Below are positions 41,177 through 50,085 of a DNA stretch of 64,000 bases, one piece after another; position 1 is the first letter of the stretch, and the number at the start of each line of letters is the position of its first letter. The notes below the pieces were generated by a model that was not told the DNA's origin, made no database searches, and saw only the letters and a program-made list of their open reading frames with translations. This stretch comes from Hyphomicrobiaceae bacterium (GTDB taxonomy: Bacteria; Pseudomonadota; Alphaproteobacteria; Rhizobiales; Hyphomicrobiaceae). The translations under genes were made by a program, and so were the position numbers. Where the stretch lies: assembly GCA_008933705.1 (NCBI GenBank), contig WBUN01000002.1, positions 62,001 through 126,000 of the forward strand, read 5' to 3'.

Positions 41177-41592
41177 TGCCGATCACCCTCAAATGCCACA
41201 AGGGCATCGGCCCCGCGGTGACCGGCACGGCGCTGGTCGCGCAGGACAACTTCTCGGCGCGCTACGATCTCGACCGTCTCAAGGGCGTATTCTCGCGGCC
41301 CGCGCACAAGCTTTACGGCCAGAGCTATCTCGACAGGATCCTGGTGGTGGTGACGGCCAAAGGCGGGGTGGCTTCGGCGTGGATGCTGCGCGAGATGACC
41401 GCGCGCGGCATGGCGCCCAAGGCCATCGTATTCGACCGGGCCAACACCATCCTCGCGCAGGGCGCAGCCTTCGCCGACCTCACCATGGTCGACCGCTTCG
41501 AGGGCGGCGACCCGACCACGCTGATCCGCACCGGCGATGAGGTGAGGATCGAGCCCGACAAGGGCCTCGTCACCATCCTCAATCGCGATTGA
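41176..41592 (+). CDS. Aconitase X swivel (small) subunit
   Basis: 138 residues of the DUF126 family, the swivelling domain that completes the aconitase X active site. CHKGIGPAVTGTALV and GQSYLDRILVVVTAKGGVASAWML are characteristic. In some organisms it is fused to the large chain; here it is a separate gene that starts on the last base of the large-subunit stop. Followed by a repeat-containing gap and a convergent gene. Confidence 0.88.
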   Translation: MPITLKCHKGIGPAVTGTALVAQDNFSARYDLDRLKGVFSRPAHKLYGQSYLDRILVVVTAKGGVASAWMLREMTARGMAPKAIVFDRANTILAQGAAFADLTMVDRFEGGDPTTLIRTGDEVRIEPDKGLVTILNRD

Positions 41593-41625
41593 TCGCCTGC
41601 CGGCGCACGGGACCCGTTTCGCCCC

Positions 41626-41694
41626 ATGGTGAGCTTGTCGAACCATGCGGCCGAAACAGTGCTTCCCAACCGCCCTTCGACGGGCTCAGGGCGG
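41626..41694. repeat. REP-like inverted repeat pair
   Basis: Two related units face each other: TGGTGAGCTTGTCGAACCA (41627-41645) and, on the other strand, CCCTGAGCCCGTCGAAGGG (41691-41673). The shared core is TGAGCNNGTCGAA. Such CCTGAGC..GTCGAAGG palindromes are scattered between genes in many alphaproteobacteria. This pair lies between the convergent aconitase X and c-di-GMP genes and may fold into a hairpin. Confidence 0.55.
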
Positions 41695-41790
41695 AGAGTT
41701 GCCCTGTAGCCCGCTGGGTGCCGGCTCCACGCGCGCTTCAAGTGACAGCCAGAGTGCGGTGGGGGCGCTTCCGCCGATGTCGGATCGAAT

Positions 41791-44649
41791 CTATGCGGCG
41801 CTGGCTGCCCTCTCGGCCTGGGCCTGGATCAGTCGCATGATCTCGCCGATGGGACTCGGTGGGCAAATGTAGAAACCCTGCATTTCCGTGCAGCCCTCGG
41901 CGCGCACGTGCTCCAGCTGCTCCCTGGTCTCGACACCCTCGGCCGTCGTCGACAAGCCGAGGCTCACGCCGAGCTGCGCCACGGAGCGGACGACCGCAAG
42001 CGCGTTCACGTTGGCCTCGGACAGATCGCTGACGAAGCTGCGATCGATCTTGATCTTGTCGAAGGGGAACTTGCGCAGATTGCTTAGGGAGGAATAGCCG
42101 GTGCCGAAATCGTCGAGGGCAATGCGCACCCCGAGATCGTGCAGCTGCGTGAGGGTATCGAATGCGACCTTCTCGTCGTGCAGCGTCACCGACTCGGTGA
42201 TCTCCAGCTCCAGCCTCCTCGCCGGCATTCCGGCGCCGGCGAGTGCGCTGATGATGGTCTGGGCGAGATTGCGCGCCTTGAACTGCACTGGCGATAGATT
42301 GACCGCCACCTTGAGGTGATCGGGCCAGCTCGCCGCGTCGGCGCAGGCCTGCCTCAGCACCCACTCGCCGATCGGCACGATGAGGCCGGTCTCCTCGGCC
42401 AGAGGAATGAAGTCCGCAGGCACGACGTTGCCGCGCTCAGGGTGAGACCAGCGCAGCAGGGCCTCGAAACCGCAGATCTCGTCGCGCTCCAGGTTGACGA
42501 GGGGCTGGTAGTGGAGCGCGAACTCGCCCTTGACGAGCGCGCCGCGCAGATCGCTTTCGAGCTTGCGCCGGGCCTGCATGCGCTGATCCATCTCCGGCTC
42601 GAAGAAGCGATAGGTGCCGCGCCCCTCGCTCTTGGAGCGGTAAAGGGCGAGATCGGCGTCCTGCATGAGGCGGTCGGGATCGGTGCTGTCGCCGGGCGAC
42701 ACTGCGATACCGATGCTCGCGCCGACCGTTGCCTGCTGCCCGTTGAGATCGAACGGCGCGGCTATGGCCTCGACGACCCGCTTGGCGAGGGCGGCGGCCT
42801 CCGTGGCGACATTCGTTGCGGTATGCACGATGGCGAATTCGTCACCGCCGAGACGCGCAACGATATCCGTCTCCCTGACGCAGGCGCGCAGCCGCGCGGC
42901 AACGGACTTGAGGAGCAGATCGCCGGCCAGGTGGCCCAGCGTGTCGTTGACCTCCTTGAAGCGATCGAGGTCGAGCATGAGAACGGACAGGCTCCGATCC
43001 TCGCGCCGCTCGCCCGCAAGGGCCCGCTCCAGGCGCTCGCGCAGGAAAGTCCGGTTGGGCAGATCGGTAAGCGCATCGTGGCGCGCCATGTATGCGATCC
43101 TGGCCTCGGAGCGGCGCTGCTCCGTGATGTCCTGGTGCGTCGTGACCGTGCCCCCGTCGGCCATGCGTTGCACCGACACGGCAATGCAGCGACCATCGGA
43201 AAGACGGCTCTGGTAGTGGCTTGCGCCATGCCCCTGAGTGCGGCTGAGCATGGCGTTCAGAATTTCGTCGGCCGTCTTGCCGGCGTGGTGGCCGTTGGCG
43301 ATGCGGTACTCCAGGATTTGCCGGAGCGTCGTGCCGGGCTTCGTCTGCTCGGTCGTCAGTCCGTACATCTCCGCGTAGCGGGGGTTTGCGACGACGATGC
43401 GAAGCTGGTCGTCGAACATGGCCAATCCCTGCACCATGTTGTTGAGAGCCGCGTCGAGCTGGATGTTCTGGCTCTTCAGCTTCTCCTCGTGATGCTTGAG
43501 CAGCTCGTTCTGCTGCTCGAGCTGGGCGCTCAACTTCTGGCGCTCAGTGATGTCCTCGTGCGTGCTGACCACACCACCGTCGGCCATGGGCCTGTGCACG
43601 ACGGCAATGTAGCGCCCATCGGCCAGCCTCTGGACTTCCGACGCCTTCCTGCCGAAGCCCGCAGCCCTCTCCTCGATATACTTCTGCGCGTCGATGTGGC
43701 TGTACACACCCTGCGCCACGCGTGCCTGCAAGATCTCTTGAAACGTGGCGCCCGGCTTCAACTGGTCGGGGGTGAGGCCATAAATCTCCGCATAGCGGCG
43801 GTTCGCCAGAACCAGGCGCTGCTTCCGGTCGAGGAGACACAGGCCCTGAGACATGTTGGCGAGCGCAGCCTGCAGGTGTGCAGCCTGCGCGGCGATTTCC
43901 GCCTGCGCGTGCGCCATGATCTTCTGGCGCGAGCTGCCGGCCAGCGCGCCGACCAGGCTGATGCCGAGCACGGCGGCTGCGATGCTGGCGATGGTCATGG
44001 CGAGCGCGGCCGGGGAAAGCGACAGGGCGGTGACCGGAATGGCCGGATCCTGGATGATCTCGACCCCGCCCATGGCCGTGAAGTGATGGCTGACGATCGC
44101 CAAAGTGAGCAGCAACGCGGCCGTGAGCGTCGGCCGGACGCCGTCGGAACGCGTGGCGACCACGAGCGCCCCGATGCCGAACAGGACGCCGAGGACGATC
44201 GAGGCAAGAACGAGCCCGCCGGACCAGGCCAGGCGCCCCGGCACCTCGAGCGCCGTCATGCCCGTGTAGTGCATGGCGGCCACGCCGATGCCGACGATCG
44301 CCCCTCCCGCAGGCGCAGCCCACGATGCCCGCGCACGCGCCGCGACGGCAAAGCCGACGCCCGTCACGATCGCGGCCGCCAGGAGGGACAGGATCGTGCG
44401 CGTGACCTCGTAACCGACCGGCACGCCGGCGTCGTAGGCCAGCATGGCAATGAAGTGCGTCGCCCAGATGCCGTAGCCGGTGGCGGCGCCGGTGGTGACG
44501 AGCCACAGCGCCTGCGTCCGGCCCGCGGTAGCGCAGGCCCGCTGGAACAGATTGAGCGCGGCAAGGCTGGTCAGAAAGCAGACGGCGCCTGCAAGCAGAA
44601 CGAGACGCAGATCGTGTTGAGAGGTAAGGCAAGTGACAACCCGCAGCAT
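41791..44649 (-). CDS. MHYT-PAS-PAS-GGDEF-EAL cyclic-di-GMP enzyme
   Basis: 952 residues. An N-terminal MHYT membrane sensor has seven helices with HFIAM, MHYTGM and HHFTAMG motifs, thought to bind metal. Two PAS-like repeats follow (about 250-370 and 390-510), each with LANxRYAEIYGL or VANPRYAEMYGL and an (H)EDITE/QDITE end. The GGDEF domain is intact (RLGGDEF) with an inhibitory RxxD site five residues upstream (RETD). The EAL domain has EALLRW and DDFGTGYSS. It could both make and degrade c-di-GMP. The 230-bp upstream gap holds no gene. Confidence 0.92.
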   Translation of the reverse strand: MLRVVTCLTSQHDLRLVLLAGAVCFLTSLAALNLFQRACATAGRTQALWLVTTGAATGYGIWATHFIAMLAYDAGVPVGYEVTRTILSLLAAAIVTGVGFAVAARARASWAAPAGGAIVGIGVAAMHYTGMTALEVPGRLAWSGGLVLASIVLGVLFGIGALVVATRSDGVRPTLTAALLLTLAIVSHHFTAMGGVEIIQDPAIPVTALSLSPAALAMTIASIAAAVLGISLVGALAGSSRQKIMAHAQAEIAAQAAHLQAALANMSQGLCLLDRKQRLVLANRRYAEIYGLTPDQLKPGATFQEILQARVAQGVYSHIDAQKYIEERAAGFGRKASEVQRLADGRYIAVVHRPMADGGVVSTHEDITERQKLSAQLEQQNELLKHHEEKLKSQNIQLDAALNNMVQGLAMFDDQLRIVVANPRYAEMYGLTTEQTKPGTTLRQILEYRIANGHHAGKTADEILNAMLSRTQGHGASHYQSRLSDGRCIAVSVQRMADGGTVTTHQDITEQRRSEARIAYMARHDALTDLPNRTFLRERLERALAGERREDRSLSVLMLDLDRFKEVNDTLGHLAGDLLLKSVAARLRACVRETDIVARLGGDEFAIVHTATNVATEAAALAKRVVEAIAAPFDLNGQQATVGASIGIAVSPGDSTDPDRLMQDADLALYRSKSEGRGTYRFFEPEMDQRMQARRKLESDLRGALVKGEFALHYQPLVNLERDEICGFEALLRWSHPERGNVVPADFIPLAEETGLIVPIGEWVLRQACADAASWPDHLKVAVNLSPVQFKARNLAQTIISALAGAGMPARRLELEITESVTLHDEKVAFDTLTQLHDLGVRIALDDFGTGYSSLSNLRKFPFDKIKIDRSFVSDLSEANVNALAVVRSVAQLGVSLGLSTTAEGVETREQLEHVRAEGCTEMQGFYICPPSPIGEIMRLIQAQAERAASAA

Positions 44650-44879
44650 CGATCCAGAACTCCAATATCGAGCTCAGGACGCTAGGCAGAACGGGGTTTC
44701 AGGCCTCTTAAGCGGTACACAAGGCATCGTTGCCTTCTGTATCAAAACCTGCCGCTCCACAGGCAAGCTCAGGGGGCGAGGGGGCCCGATTGCCGGCGGG
44801 GTCTCTTGTCCTGCGCCAGGGCAGGAAATGCGGCGCAGATGCCGCCGGCCTCGCGCCCGCGTCCGTCACGCTTCAGCAC

Positions 44880-45794
44880 TCAGGTGCCGCGTCCGCGCTC
44901 GGCCAGCCAAATGCCGCCGATCACCAGGAGGAGCGCAACGGCATGAAAAGCGGCGAACGGCTCGCCCAGCAATGTCACGGCCAGGATGGCGGAAAAGATC
45001 GGAACGAGATTGACGAACACGCCGGCGCGACCCGGCCCCAGAAGATCGACGCCGCGCAGGAAGAAGAGCTGCGCCAAGCAGGACGGGAAGATGGCGACGT
45101 AGGCCGCAACGATGAAGCCCTGCAAGGACGGGGTCTCGAGCCCGCGCGTAGCGGCTTCGAACGCCACCAGCGGCAGCGAAGTCGCCGCCGCGATCAGCGC
45201 CAGCAGCGTGAAGAAGGCAGCACCCGGCATGCTCGGACGATCGTGCAGCGCCACGGTATAGCTGGCGTAGAGCACGCAAGCGGCAAGCACGAGCACATCG
45301 CCGCCGTTCAATCCGATCTCAAGGATCGCAAGAGGCGCACCGCGGGTGGCCACCACCACGACGCCAGCGAGTGTGATGAGCACGCCCGTCACCTGGACAC
45401 GAGAGGCCCGGCTGCCGTGCCACAGGAAGGCGCCGGCAAGGACGAAGATCGGCATGCCGCCCTGCAGAATACCCATGTTGACCGCGGTGGTGGTGTGGGC
45501 GGCCAGATAGTAGAGAACGTTGAACCCGGTGAACCCGGCCGCCGCCATCAGGAGCACGGAGACGAGCTTCGGCCTGATCTCGGACCAGTGCGCCAGCACC
45601 TGGCCGCCGTAGATCGGCCAAAGCGCGGAAACCACCAGCACCCAGCGGATGGATACGAGCATGAGCGGCGAGATGTGGCCGACTGCGAGCCGCCCCGCAA
45701 TCGTGTTGCCGGCCCAGAAGACGGCGGTCAGTGTGAGAAGGAGGCTGGGCCAACGATAGAGGCCATCGCCGAGATATTTGAGTGCTGCGAGCAT
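44880..45794 (-). CDS. DMT-superfamily (EamA) transporter
   Basis: 304 residues, ten predicted helices in two EamA repeats. FWAGNTIAGRLAVGHISPLMLVSIRW starts the first repeat (positions 28-53) and PIFSAILAVTLLGEPF the end of the second. These proteins usually export small metabolites or amino acids. The ATG at 45794 is chosen because the upstream extension has no membrane character. No obvious partner genes; the substrate cannot be predicted. Confidence 0.86.
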   Translation of the reverse strand: MLAALKYLGDGLYRWPSLLLTLTAVFWAGNTIAGRLAVGHISPLMLVSIRWVLVVSALWPIYGGQVLAHWSEIRPKLVSVLLMAAAGFTGFNVLYYLAAHTTTAVNMGILQGGMPIFVLAGAFLWHGSRASRVQVTGVLITLAGVVVVATRGAPLAILEIGLNGGDVLVLAACVLYASYTVALHDRPSMPGAAFFTLLALIAAATSLPLVAFEAATRGLETPSLQGFIVAAYVAIFPSCLAQLFFLRGVDLLGPGRAGVFVNLVPIFSAILAVTLLGEPFAAFHAVALLLVIGGIWLAERGRGT

Positions 45795-45932
45795 CCGGGG
45801 CCTATGTGTGAGGATCGAGCGCCCTCTTCTGCCATGCCGGAATGCCGCGTCCAACAGCAAGTGCGCCCTGCACGGCAGGGTCGCGATAAAGCGGCCGGCA
45901 TGCCGACTGCGGCAATCGATGTCGGCCCGCGC

Positions 45933-46655
45933 TCAATCCTGGCGCAGCAGCCGCGACGCGACGGGGTAGAGCCCTTCCTGGCCCAGCATCCACACGGCGA
46001 TGCCGCCGTCGCCGAACAGCGGGTGGAAGGCGTCGTCGAGCACGTTGAGGCCACCGGCGAAGGCACCGAACGCCGGCATGACGATGCGGCGGCCGTTGCC
46101 GACGAAGCAAGGCCGGCGGATCGAGTAGCCGTACATCGAGAGGCGGGCGGCCGGGTGCATGTGGCCGGCGATCTCGTGCGTGACGCCACCCGGCAGCGGC
46201 TGGTGCCGCAGCGTCAGGCCAGCGATCCTGAGCTCGGCGCAAACGCGCCCGCCAATGCGCTCGCCGATCTCAGGGTCATGATTGCCGGTGATCCAGATCC
46301 ATTCGCGATCCTCCTGCATCATGCGCAGGATCTCGATGTCGTCCTCGCTCAGGCGGTCCACTCCGCCGACATCGTGAAAGCTGTCGCCCAGCGCGATGAT
46401 GCGGTCGGGATCGTAGCGGTCGATGGTCTCGGCGAGACGCATCAGGGTCTGGCGCGTGTCGTAGGGCGGCATCATGGTGCCGCGCACGGCATGGGCCGAT
46501 CCCTTCTCCAGGTGCAGATCCGCCACCAGCAGCGCGCGCTCGGCCGGCCAGAACATGGCGCCTGAGCTGTCGGCGATGATCGGCTTGCCGCAAATCGACA
46601 GTTCCTGGGAGGCCGCGTCCAGAAAACGCAGGCGCTCCGGCTTCAGCTCCAGCAT
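45933..46655 (-). CDS. pdeM: Ligase-associated DNA damage response endonuclease PdeM
   Basis: 240 residues, calcineurin-like phosphoesterase. Metal motifs are VADLHLEKG, LGDSFHDVGG, ITGNHDP and AGHMHPAAR. This matches PdeM of the ligase-associated repair set (ATP-dependent ligase, exonuclease, helicase, PdeM). The gene is 3 bp downstream of the helicase and must be co-transcribed. The ligase and exonuclease genes are not in the window. Confidence 0.88.
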   Translation of the reverse strand: MLELKPERLRFLDAASQELSICGKPIIADSSGAMFWPAERALLVADLHLEKGSAHAVRGTMMPPYDTRQTLMRLAETIDRYDPDRIIALGDSFHDVGGVDRLSEDDIEILRMMQEDREWIWITGNHDPEIGERIGGRVCAELRIAGLTLRHQPLPGGVTHEIAGHMHPAARLSMYGYSIRRPCFVGNGRRIVMPAFGAFAGGLNVLDDAFHPLFGDGGIAVWMLGQEGLYPVASRLLRQD

Positions 46656-46658
46656 GCA

Positions 46659-49271
46659 TCACCCCCGCTGCATTGCCTCGCGCACGAGATCGTCCGCCGC
46701 CTCGCGCAGGATACCTTCCGCGACATTGCCGCCATACACCAGCTCGCGGCCGATCTCCAGCAGCACGGGCACCGCCAGCGGTGAAACCCGGTCGAGCGAC
46801 TTGTAGCGGATGTGCCCCTTGATTCGCCGCAGGAAATCGCCGAGCCGGGCGATATCCAGCAGGCCCGTTGCCGCATCGGCCCAGGCGGCCTCGAGCAGAA
46901 TGTGATGCGGGTCGTGGCGGCGCAGCACGTCGTAGATGAGGTCTGACGAGACGGTGATCTGCCGGCCGGTCTTGCCGTCGCGGGCGGTCTTGCCGGGGTG
47001 GCGGCGCTCGATCAGGCCGGCAATCACCGCACAGATGCGGAAGGTGCGCTTCATCAGGCTCGACTCCGCGAGCCAGGCCTCCAGGTCGTCGCCCAGCATG
47101 TCCTCGTCGAACAGGCCAGCGATATCGAGGCGGCCCGAGGCGGACAGCGCCGTCATGTCCTCGATGGTCCATGCCGCCAGCGCGTAGTCGTTGGCGACGA
47201 AGCCGAGCGGCTTGGCACCGATCCGGTCGAGCCGGCGGGTGAGCAGCATGCCTAGCGTCTGGTGCGCGAGGCGGCCCTCGAACGGGTAGACCACCAGGAA
47301 ATGCCGGTTGCCGCGCGGGAAGGTCTCGACCAGCACCTCGCCCGCATCGGGGATGGTGGAGCGCTCGGCCTGCTGACCCAGCCATTCGCTCACCGGATCG
47401 GGCAATGCACGCCAATGCTCCCGGCTGGCCAGCATGCGGCGCACGCGCTCGGCCAGATGCGTCGAGAGCGGGAACTTGCCGCCGCCGTAGGCCGGGATCT
47501 TGGGCGCGCTGTCGTGCGTGCGCGAGACAAGCGCCTCGGTCTCCTGCAGACCCTCGAAGCGCAGCACCTCGCCGGCGAAGGCGAAGGTGTCGCCGACGGA
47601 GAGCTGCTCGATGAAGTATTCCTCCAGTTCCCCCAGCACCCGCCCGCCGAACAGCGGCCGCGGCGTGCCGGGCTTGTGGCGCGGGCGGCGGCCGACGAGA
47701 CGGATCTTGATCATCGGCGCCTCGACGATGGTGCCGACGTTCATGCGGTACTGCTGGGCGAGGCGCGGATGGGCAAGGCGCAGCAGGCCGTCGCCGGCAG
47801 GTTTCAGGCGCGCGTAGCGCTCGTAGACGCGCAGCGCGTAGCCGCCGGTCGAGACGAAATCGAGGATGCGGTCGAACTGGCTGCGCGTGAGCCCGGCATA
47901 GGGCGCGGCGGCGCGCACCTCGCAGAACAGCGCGTCGGGATGGAACGGACCGGCGCAGGCGGTGCCCCACACATGCTGCGCCAGAACGTCCAGCGCCCCG
48001 GTGCGGTGCTGCACGGCATCCTGCGCGCCGGCCGCAGCCGCCTCGATCGCCGCGCTGCATTCCAGCACCTCGAAGCGGTTCGACGGCACCAGGACGGCGC
48101 GCGATGGCTCGTCGAGCCGATGGTTGGCGCGGCCAACGCGCTGGATCAGCCGGCTCGCCCCCTTCGGTGCCCCGACGTGGATGACGAGGTCGACATCGCC
48201 CCAGTCGACACCGAGGTCGAGCGTAGAGGTGGCAACCACGGCTTTCAACGTGCCGGCGGCCATGGCGGCCTCGACCTTGCGGCGCCGCGTCGCGTCGAGC
48301 GAGCCATGATGCAGGGCGATGGGAAGCGCGTCGTCATTGATGCGCCACAGCTCCTGGAACAGCAGCTCGGCCTGGCTCCTGGTGTTGACGAACACCAAGG
48401 AGAGACGGTGCGCCTTGATGGCGGCGAGAATCTCAGGCAGCGCATATCGTGTCGTGTGTCCGGCCCAGGGCAGCGGCTGCTCGGCATCGAGGATGCCGAT
48501 GTCGGGGGCGGCGCCGCCCTCTGCCGTTACCAGGTCGGCGAGCTCGATGACGCCGTCGGTGGCCTGCGGTGTCAGGTAGGCGCGCAGCTCGCTCGGCCGC
48601 GCCACCGTGGCGGACAGGCCGATGCGCATGTGCCGGGGCGCGATGCCAGCCAGCCGCGCGAGATCGAGCGCCAGCAAGTCGCCGCGCTTGGTGGGGGCGA
48701 GCGCGTGCAGCTCGTCGAGGATCACGGTCTCAAGGCCCGCAAGAAAGCGCGGCGCGTCGGCATGCGAGAGCAGCAGCGCCACCTGCTCGGGCGTCGTCAG
48801 CAGGATCTCGGGCGGGCGGCGGCGCTGGCGCTGCTTGAGCGACACGCTGGTGTCGCCGGTGCGCGTCTCGACCGTGATCGGCAGCCCCATTTCCTCAAGC
48901 GGAATCAGCAGGTTGCGCGCAACGTCGGCGGCCAGCGCCTTGAGCGGAGAAATGTAGAGCGTATGCACAGCGCGCTCGCCGCGCGGCCGCCGGCGGCCGG
49001 CAAGCGCGGTCAGACTCGGCAGGAAGCCGGCGAGCGTCTTGCCCGAGCCGGTGGGCGCGATGAGCAGCGTGGAGCGGCGCTGCGCCGCCTTGTCGAGCAG
49101 CGCGACCTGATGCGGGCGCGGCTGCCAGCCGCGCCTGACGAACCAGTCCCGGAAGGGCGGCGGCAGACAGGCCGCAAGCTCCGCCGTGCGGGCGTGGGGC
49201 CGCGACGGGGCGTGGCGCAGCGGCGTCGCGGTCTTCGATCCGGCGCGCATCGGGGGCTTTGGAGCCTTCAT
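46659..49271 (-). CDS. Ligase-associated DNA damage response DEXH-box helicase (Lhr family)
   Basis: 870 residues. Helicase motifs in order: Walker A APTGSGKTLAG, SPLKALAADV, TTPEQ, DExH box LDELHAL, SAT in GLSATVARP, and motif VI-type RLIQRVGRANHR. A long Lhr-type C-terminal half follows. It probably translocates on single-stranded DNA during repair or alkylation recovery. The start MKAPKPPMRAG is preferred; an upstream in-frame segment of 20 codons lacks support. It forms a two-gene unit with PdeM. Confidence 0.9.
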   Translation of the reverse strand: MKAPKPPMRAGSKTATPLRHAPSRPHARTAELAACLPPPFRDWFVRRGWQPRPHQVALLDKAAQRRSTLLIAPTGSGKTLAGFLPSLTALAGRRRPRGERAVHTLYISPLKALAADVARNLLIPLEEMGLPITVETRTGDTSVSLKQRQRRRPPEILLTTPEQVALLLSHADAPRFLAGLETVILDELHALAPTKRGDLLALDLARLAGIAPRHMRIGLSATVARPSELRAYLTPQATDGVIELADLVTAEGGAAPDIGILDAEQPLPWAGHTTRYALPEILAAIKAHRLSLVFVNTRSQAELLFQELWRINDDALPIALHHGSLDATRRRKVEAAMAAGTLKAVVATSTLDLGVDWGDVDLVIHVGAPKGASRLIQRVGRANHRLDEPSRAVLVPSNRFEVLECSAAIEAAAAGAQDAVQHRTGALDVLAQHVWGTACAGPFHPDALFCEVRAAAPYAGLTRSQFDRILDFVSTGGYALRVYERYARLKPAGDGLLRLAHPRLAQQYRMNVGTIVEAPMIKIRLVGRRPRHKPGTPRPLFGGRVLGELEEYFIEQLSVGDTFAFAGEVLRFEGLQETEALVSRTHDSAPKIPAYGGGKFPLSTHLAERVRRMLASREHWRALPDPVSEWLGQQAERSTIPDAGEVLVETFPRGNRHFLVVYPFEGRLAHQTLGMLLTRRLDRIGAKPLGFVANDYALAAWTIEDMTALSASGRLDIAGLFDEDMLGDDLEAWLAESSLMKRTFRICAVIAGLIERRHPGKTARDGKTGRQITVSSDLIYDVLRRHDPHHILLEAAWADAATGLLDIARLGDFLRRIKGHIRYKSLDRVSPLAVPVLLEIGRELVYGGNVAEGILREAADDLVREAMQRG

Positions 49272-49351
49272 CGGTCTGTTACGGCAGCAGGCGCTATGGT
49301 AATGGCAAATCGGGCGCCAATGCGCCAGCACGGCAGAATGGAGAGAGCACC

Positions 49352-49627
49352 ATGGACCGGCGGCAATTCTTCGGCGACAGCATCGTCGGCACGCTGGTCC
49401 GCCTGGTCCTGCTGTCGATCGCCGTCGGCATCGTGTTTTCCGTGCTCAACATCACGCCCTACAACCTGGTCGACCGCCTGCAGCAGATCATCCGCAACAT
49501 CATGAACCTCGGGTTCGATGCGTTCGGCTGGGCGATCAACTACTTCCTGCTCGGCGCCATCATCGTCTTCCCCATCTGGTTCGTGGTGCGCCTGTTCAGG
49601 CGCACGCCCGGCGGCCAGGGGCGATGA
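49352..49627 (+). CDS. Small two-helix membrane protein of unknown function
   Basis: 91 residues. Two hydrophobic helices (about 11-32 and 57-84) flank a short amphipathic loop with LVDRLQQIIRNIMNLGFD. Asn-Ile-Thr-Pro-Tyr after the first helix is notable. The ends are charged (MDRRQFFGD; RRTPGGQGR). GGAGAGAG before the ATG is a good ribosome site. I do not recognise a function. It is divergent from the helicase with an 80-bp gap. Confidence 0.75.
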   Translation: MDRRQFFGDSIVGTLVRLVLLSIAVGIVFSVLNITPYNLVDRLQQIIRNIMNLGFDAFGWAINYFLLGAIIVFPIWFVVRLFRRTPGGQGR

Positions 49628-49923
49628 CGCCGGCGCCGCGGGCGCCTTCCAACACCCCGACCTTGTTGTTGATGGGCGAACATGGCGCGTTCGCCAGATG
49701 GTCGTCGCGCGCGCCGAAGGAACGGACGCAAGCGGGGAGGGGGAGCCGGGCTGCCTATCCCCGGCGTTCGGCGATGTGCGATGATGATGCCACCTCGGCT
49801 CTCGAGAGGGCGCTCGCGCGGGTGCCTCACCTCGGCCTTCGAGCGGAGGATTACAGTCAGGTGATCAAGCTGGGCCGGCCATACGAACCGATGGAGCGCT
49901 CTTCGGGACCCGGATTGCGGCGG

Positions 49924-49978
49924 CGGGGCGTTTGAGGCCCATCTCAAGCGCCAGGTTCAACGGGTCTCAAACGCCCCG
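49924..49978. repeat. Long inverted repeat, possible terminator or structured RNA
   Basis: CGGGGCGTTTGAG (49924-49936) is repeated in perfect inverse as CTCAAACGCCCCG (49966-49978). The stem extends inward by four bases with one G-T pair. The loop is 21-25 bases and repeats the CTCAAGCGCC motif. A pyrimidine-rich run (TTCCTTTCCTTCTC) follows on the plus strand, so it could end transcription from 49352-49627. Confidence 0.5.
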
Positions 49979-50052
49979 TTCCTTTCCTTCTCACTGACAC
50001 CCGGGGCGTCCGGTGTGGCAGGCAATCTCCTATGCGGGGGGCAGACCCCGCC

Positions 50053-50060
50053 GAAAAGGG
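50053..50060. repeat. Target-site duplication, left copy
   Basis: GAAAAGGG directly precedes the transposon left end and recurs directly after the right end (53007-53014). An 8-bp duplication is within the range known for the IS1 family. Removing the element restores a small hairpin CCGCC-GAAAAG-GGCGG, so the insertion hit a stem-loop. Confidence 0.85.
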
Positions 50061-50085
50061 GGTAGTGTCTCAGTTTGAAATTTGA
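50061..50085 (+). repeat. Transposon left terminal inverted repeat
   Basis: Begins GGTAGTGTCTCAG. The stop codon of the transposase gene (50070-50072) lies inside it. Confidence 0.88.

Larger units (their letters stand above)
49628..50060. other. Non-coding 433-bp stretch before the transposon
   Basis: No convincing gene is seen. An open frame at 49624-49935 has a composition unlike a real protein and is not accepted. The stretch contains a long inverted repeat (49924-49978) and a small stem GCGGGG/CCCCGC at about 50034-50051, and ends in the target duplication of the transposon. Confidence 0.5.

Noticed and set aside
42316-44685. Plus-strand open frame of 789 codons opposite the c-di-GMP gene
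   Set aside because: It mirrors the codons of the real minus-strand gene, which has clear MHYT, GGDEF and EAL motifs. Its product is Arg/Gly/Ala-rich with no domain.
49624-49935. 103-codon open frame after the small membrane protein
   Set aside because: It overlaps the stop of that gene, but the product is Pro/Arg/Ser-rich without structure or motif; not enough to call a gene.
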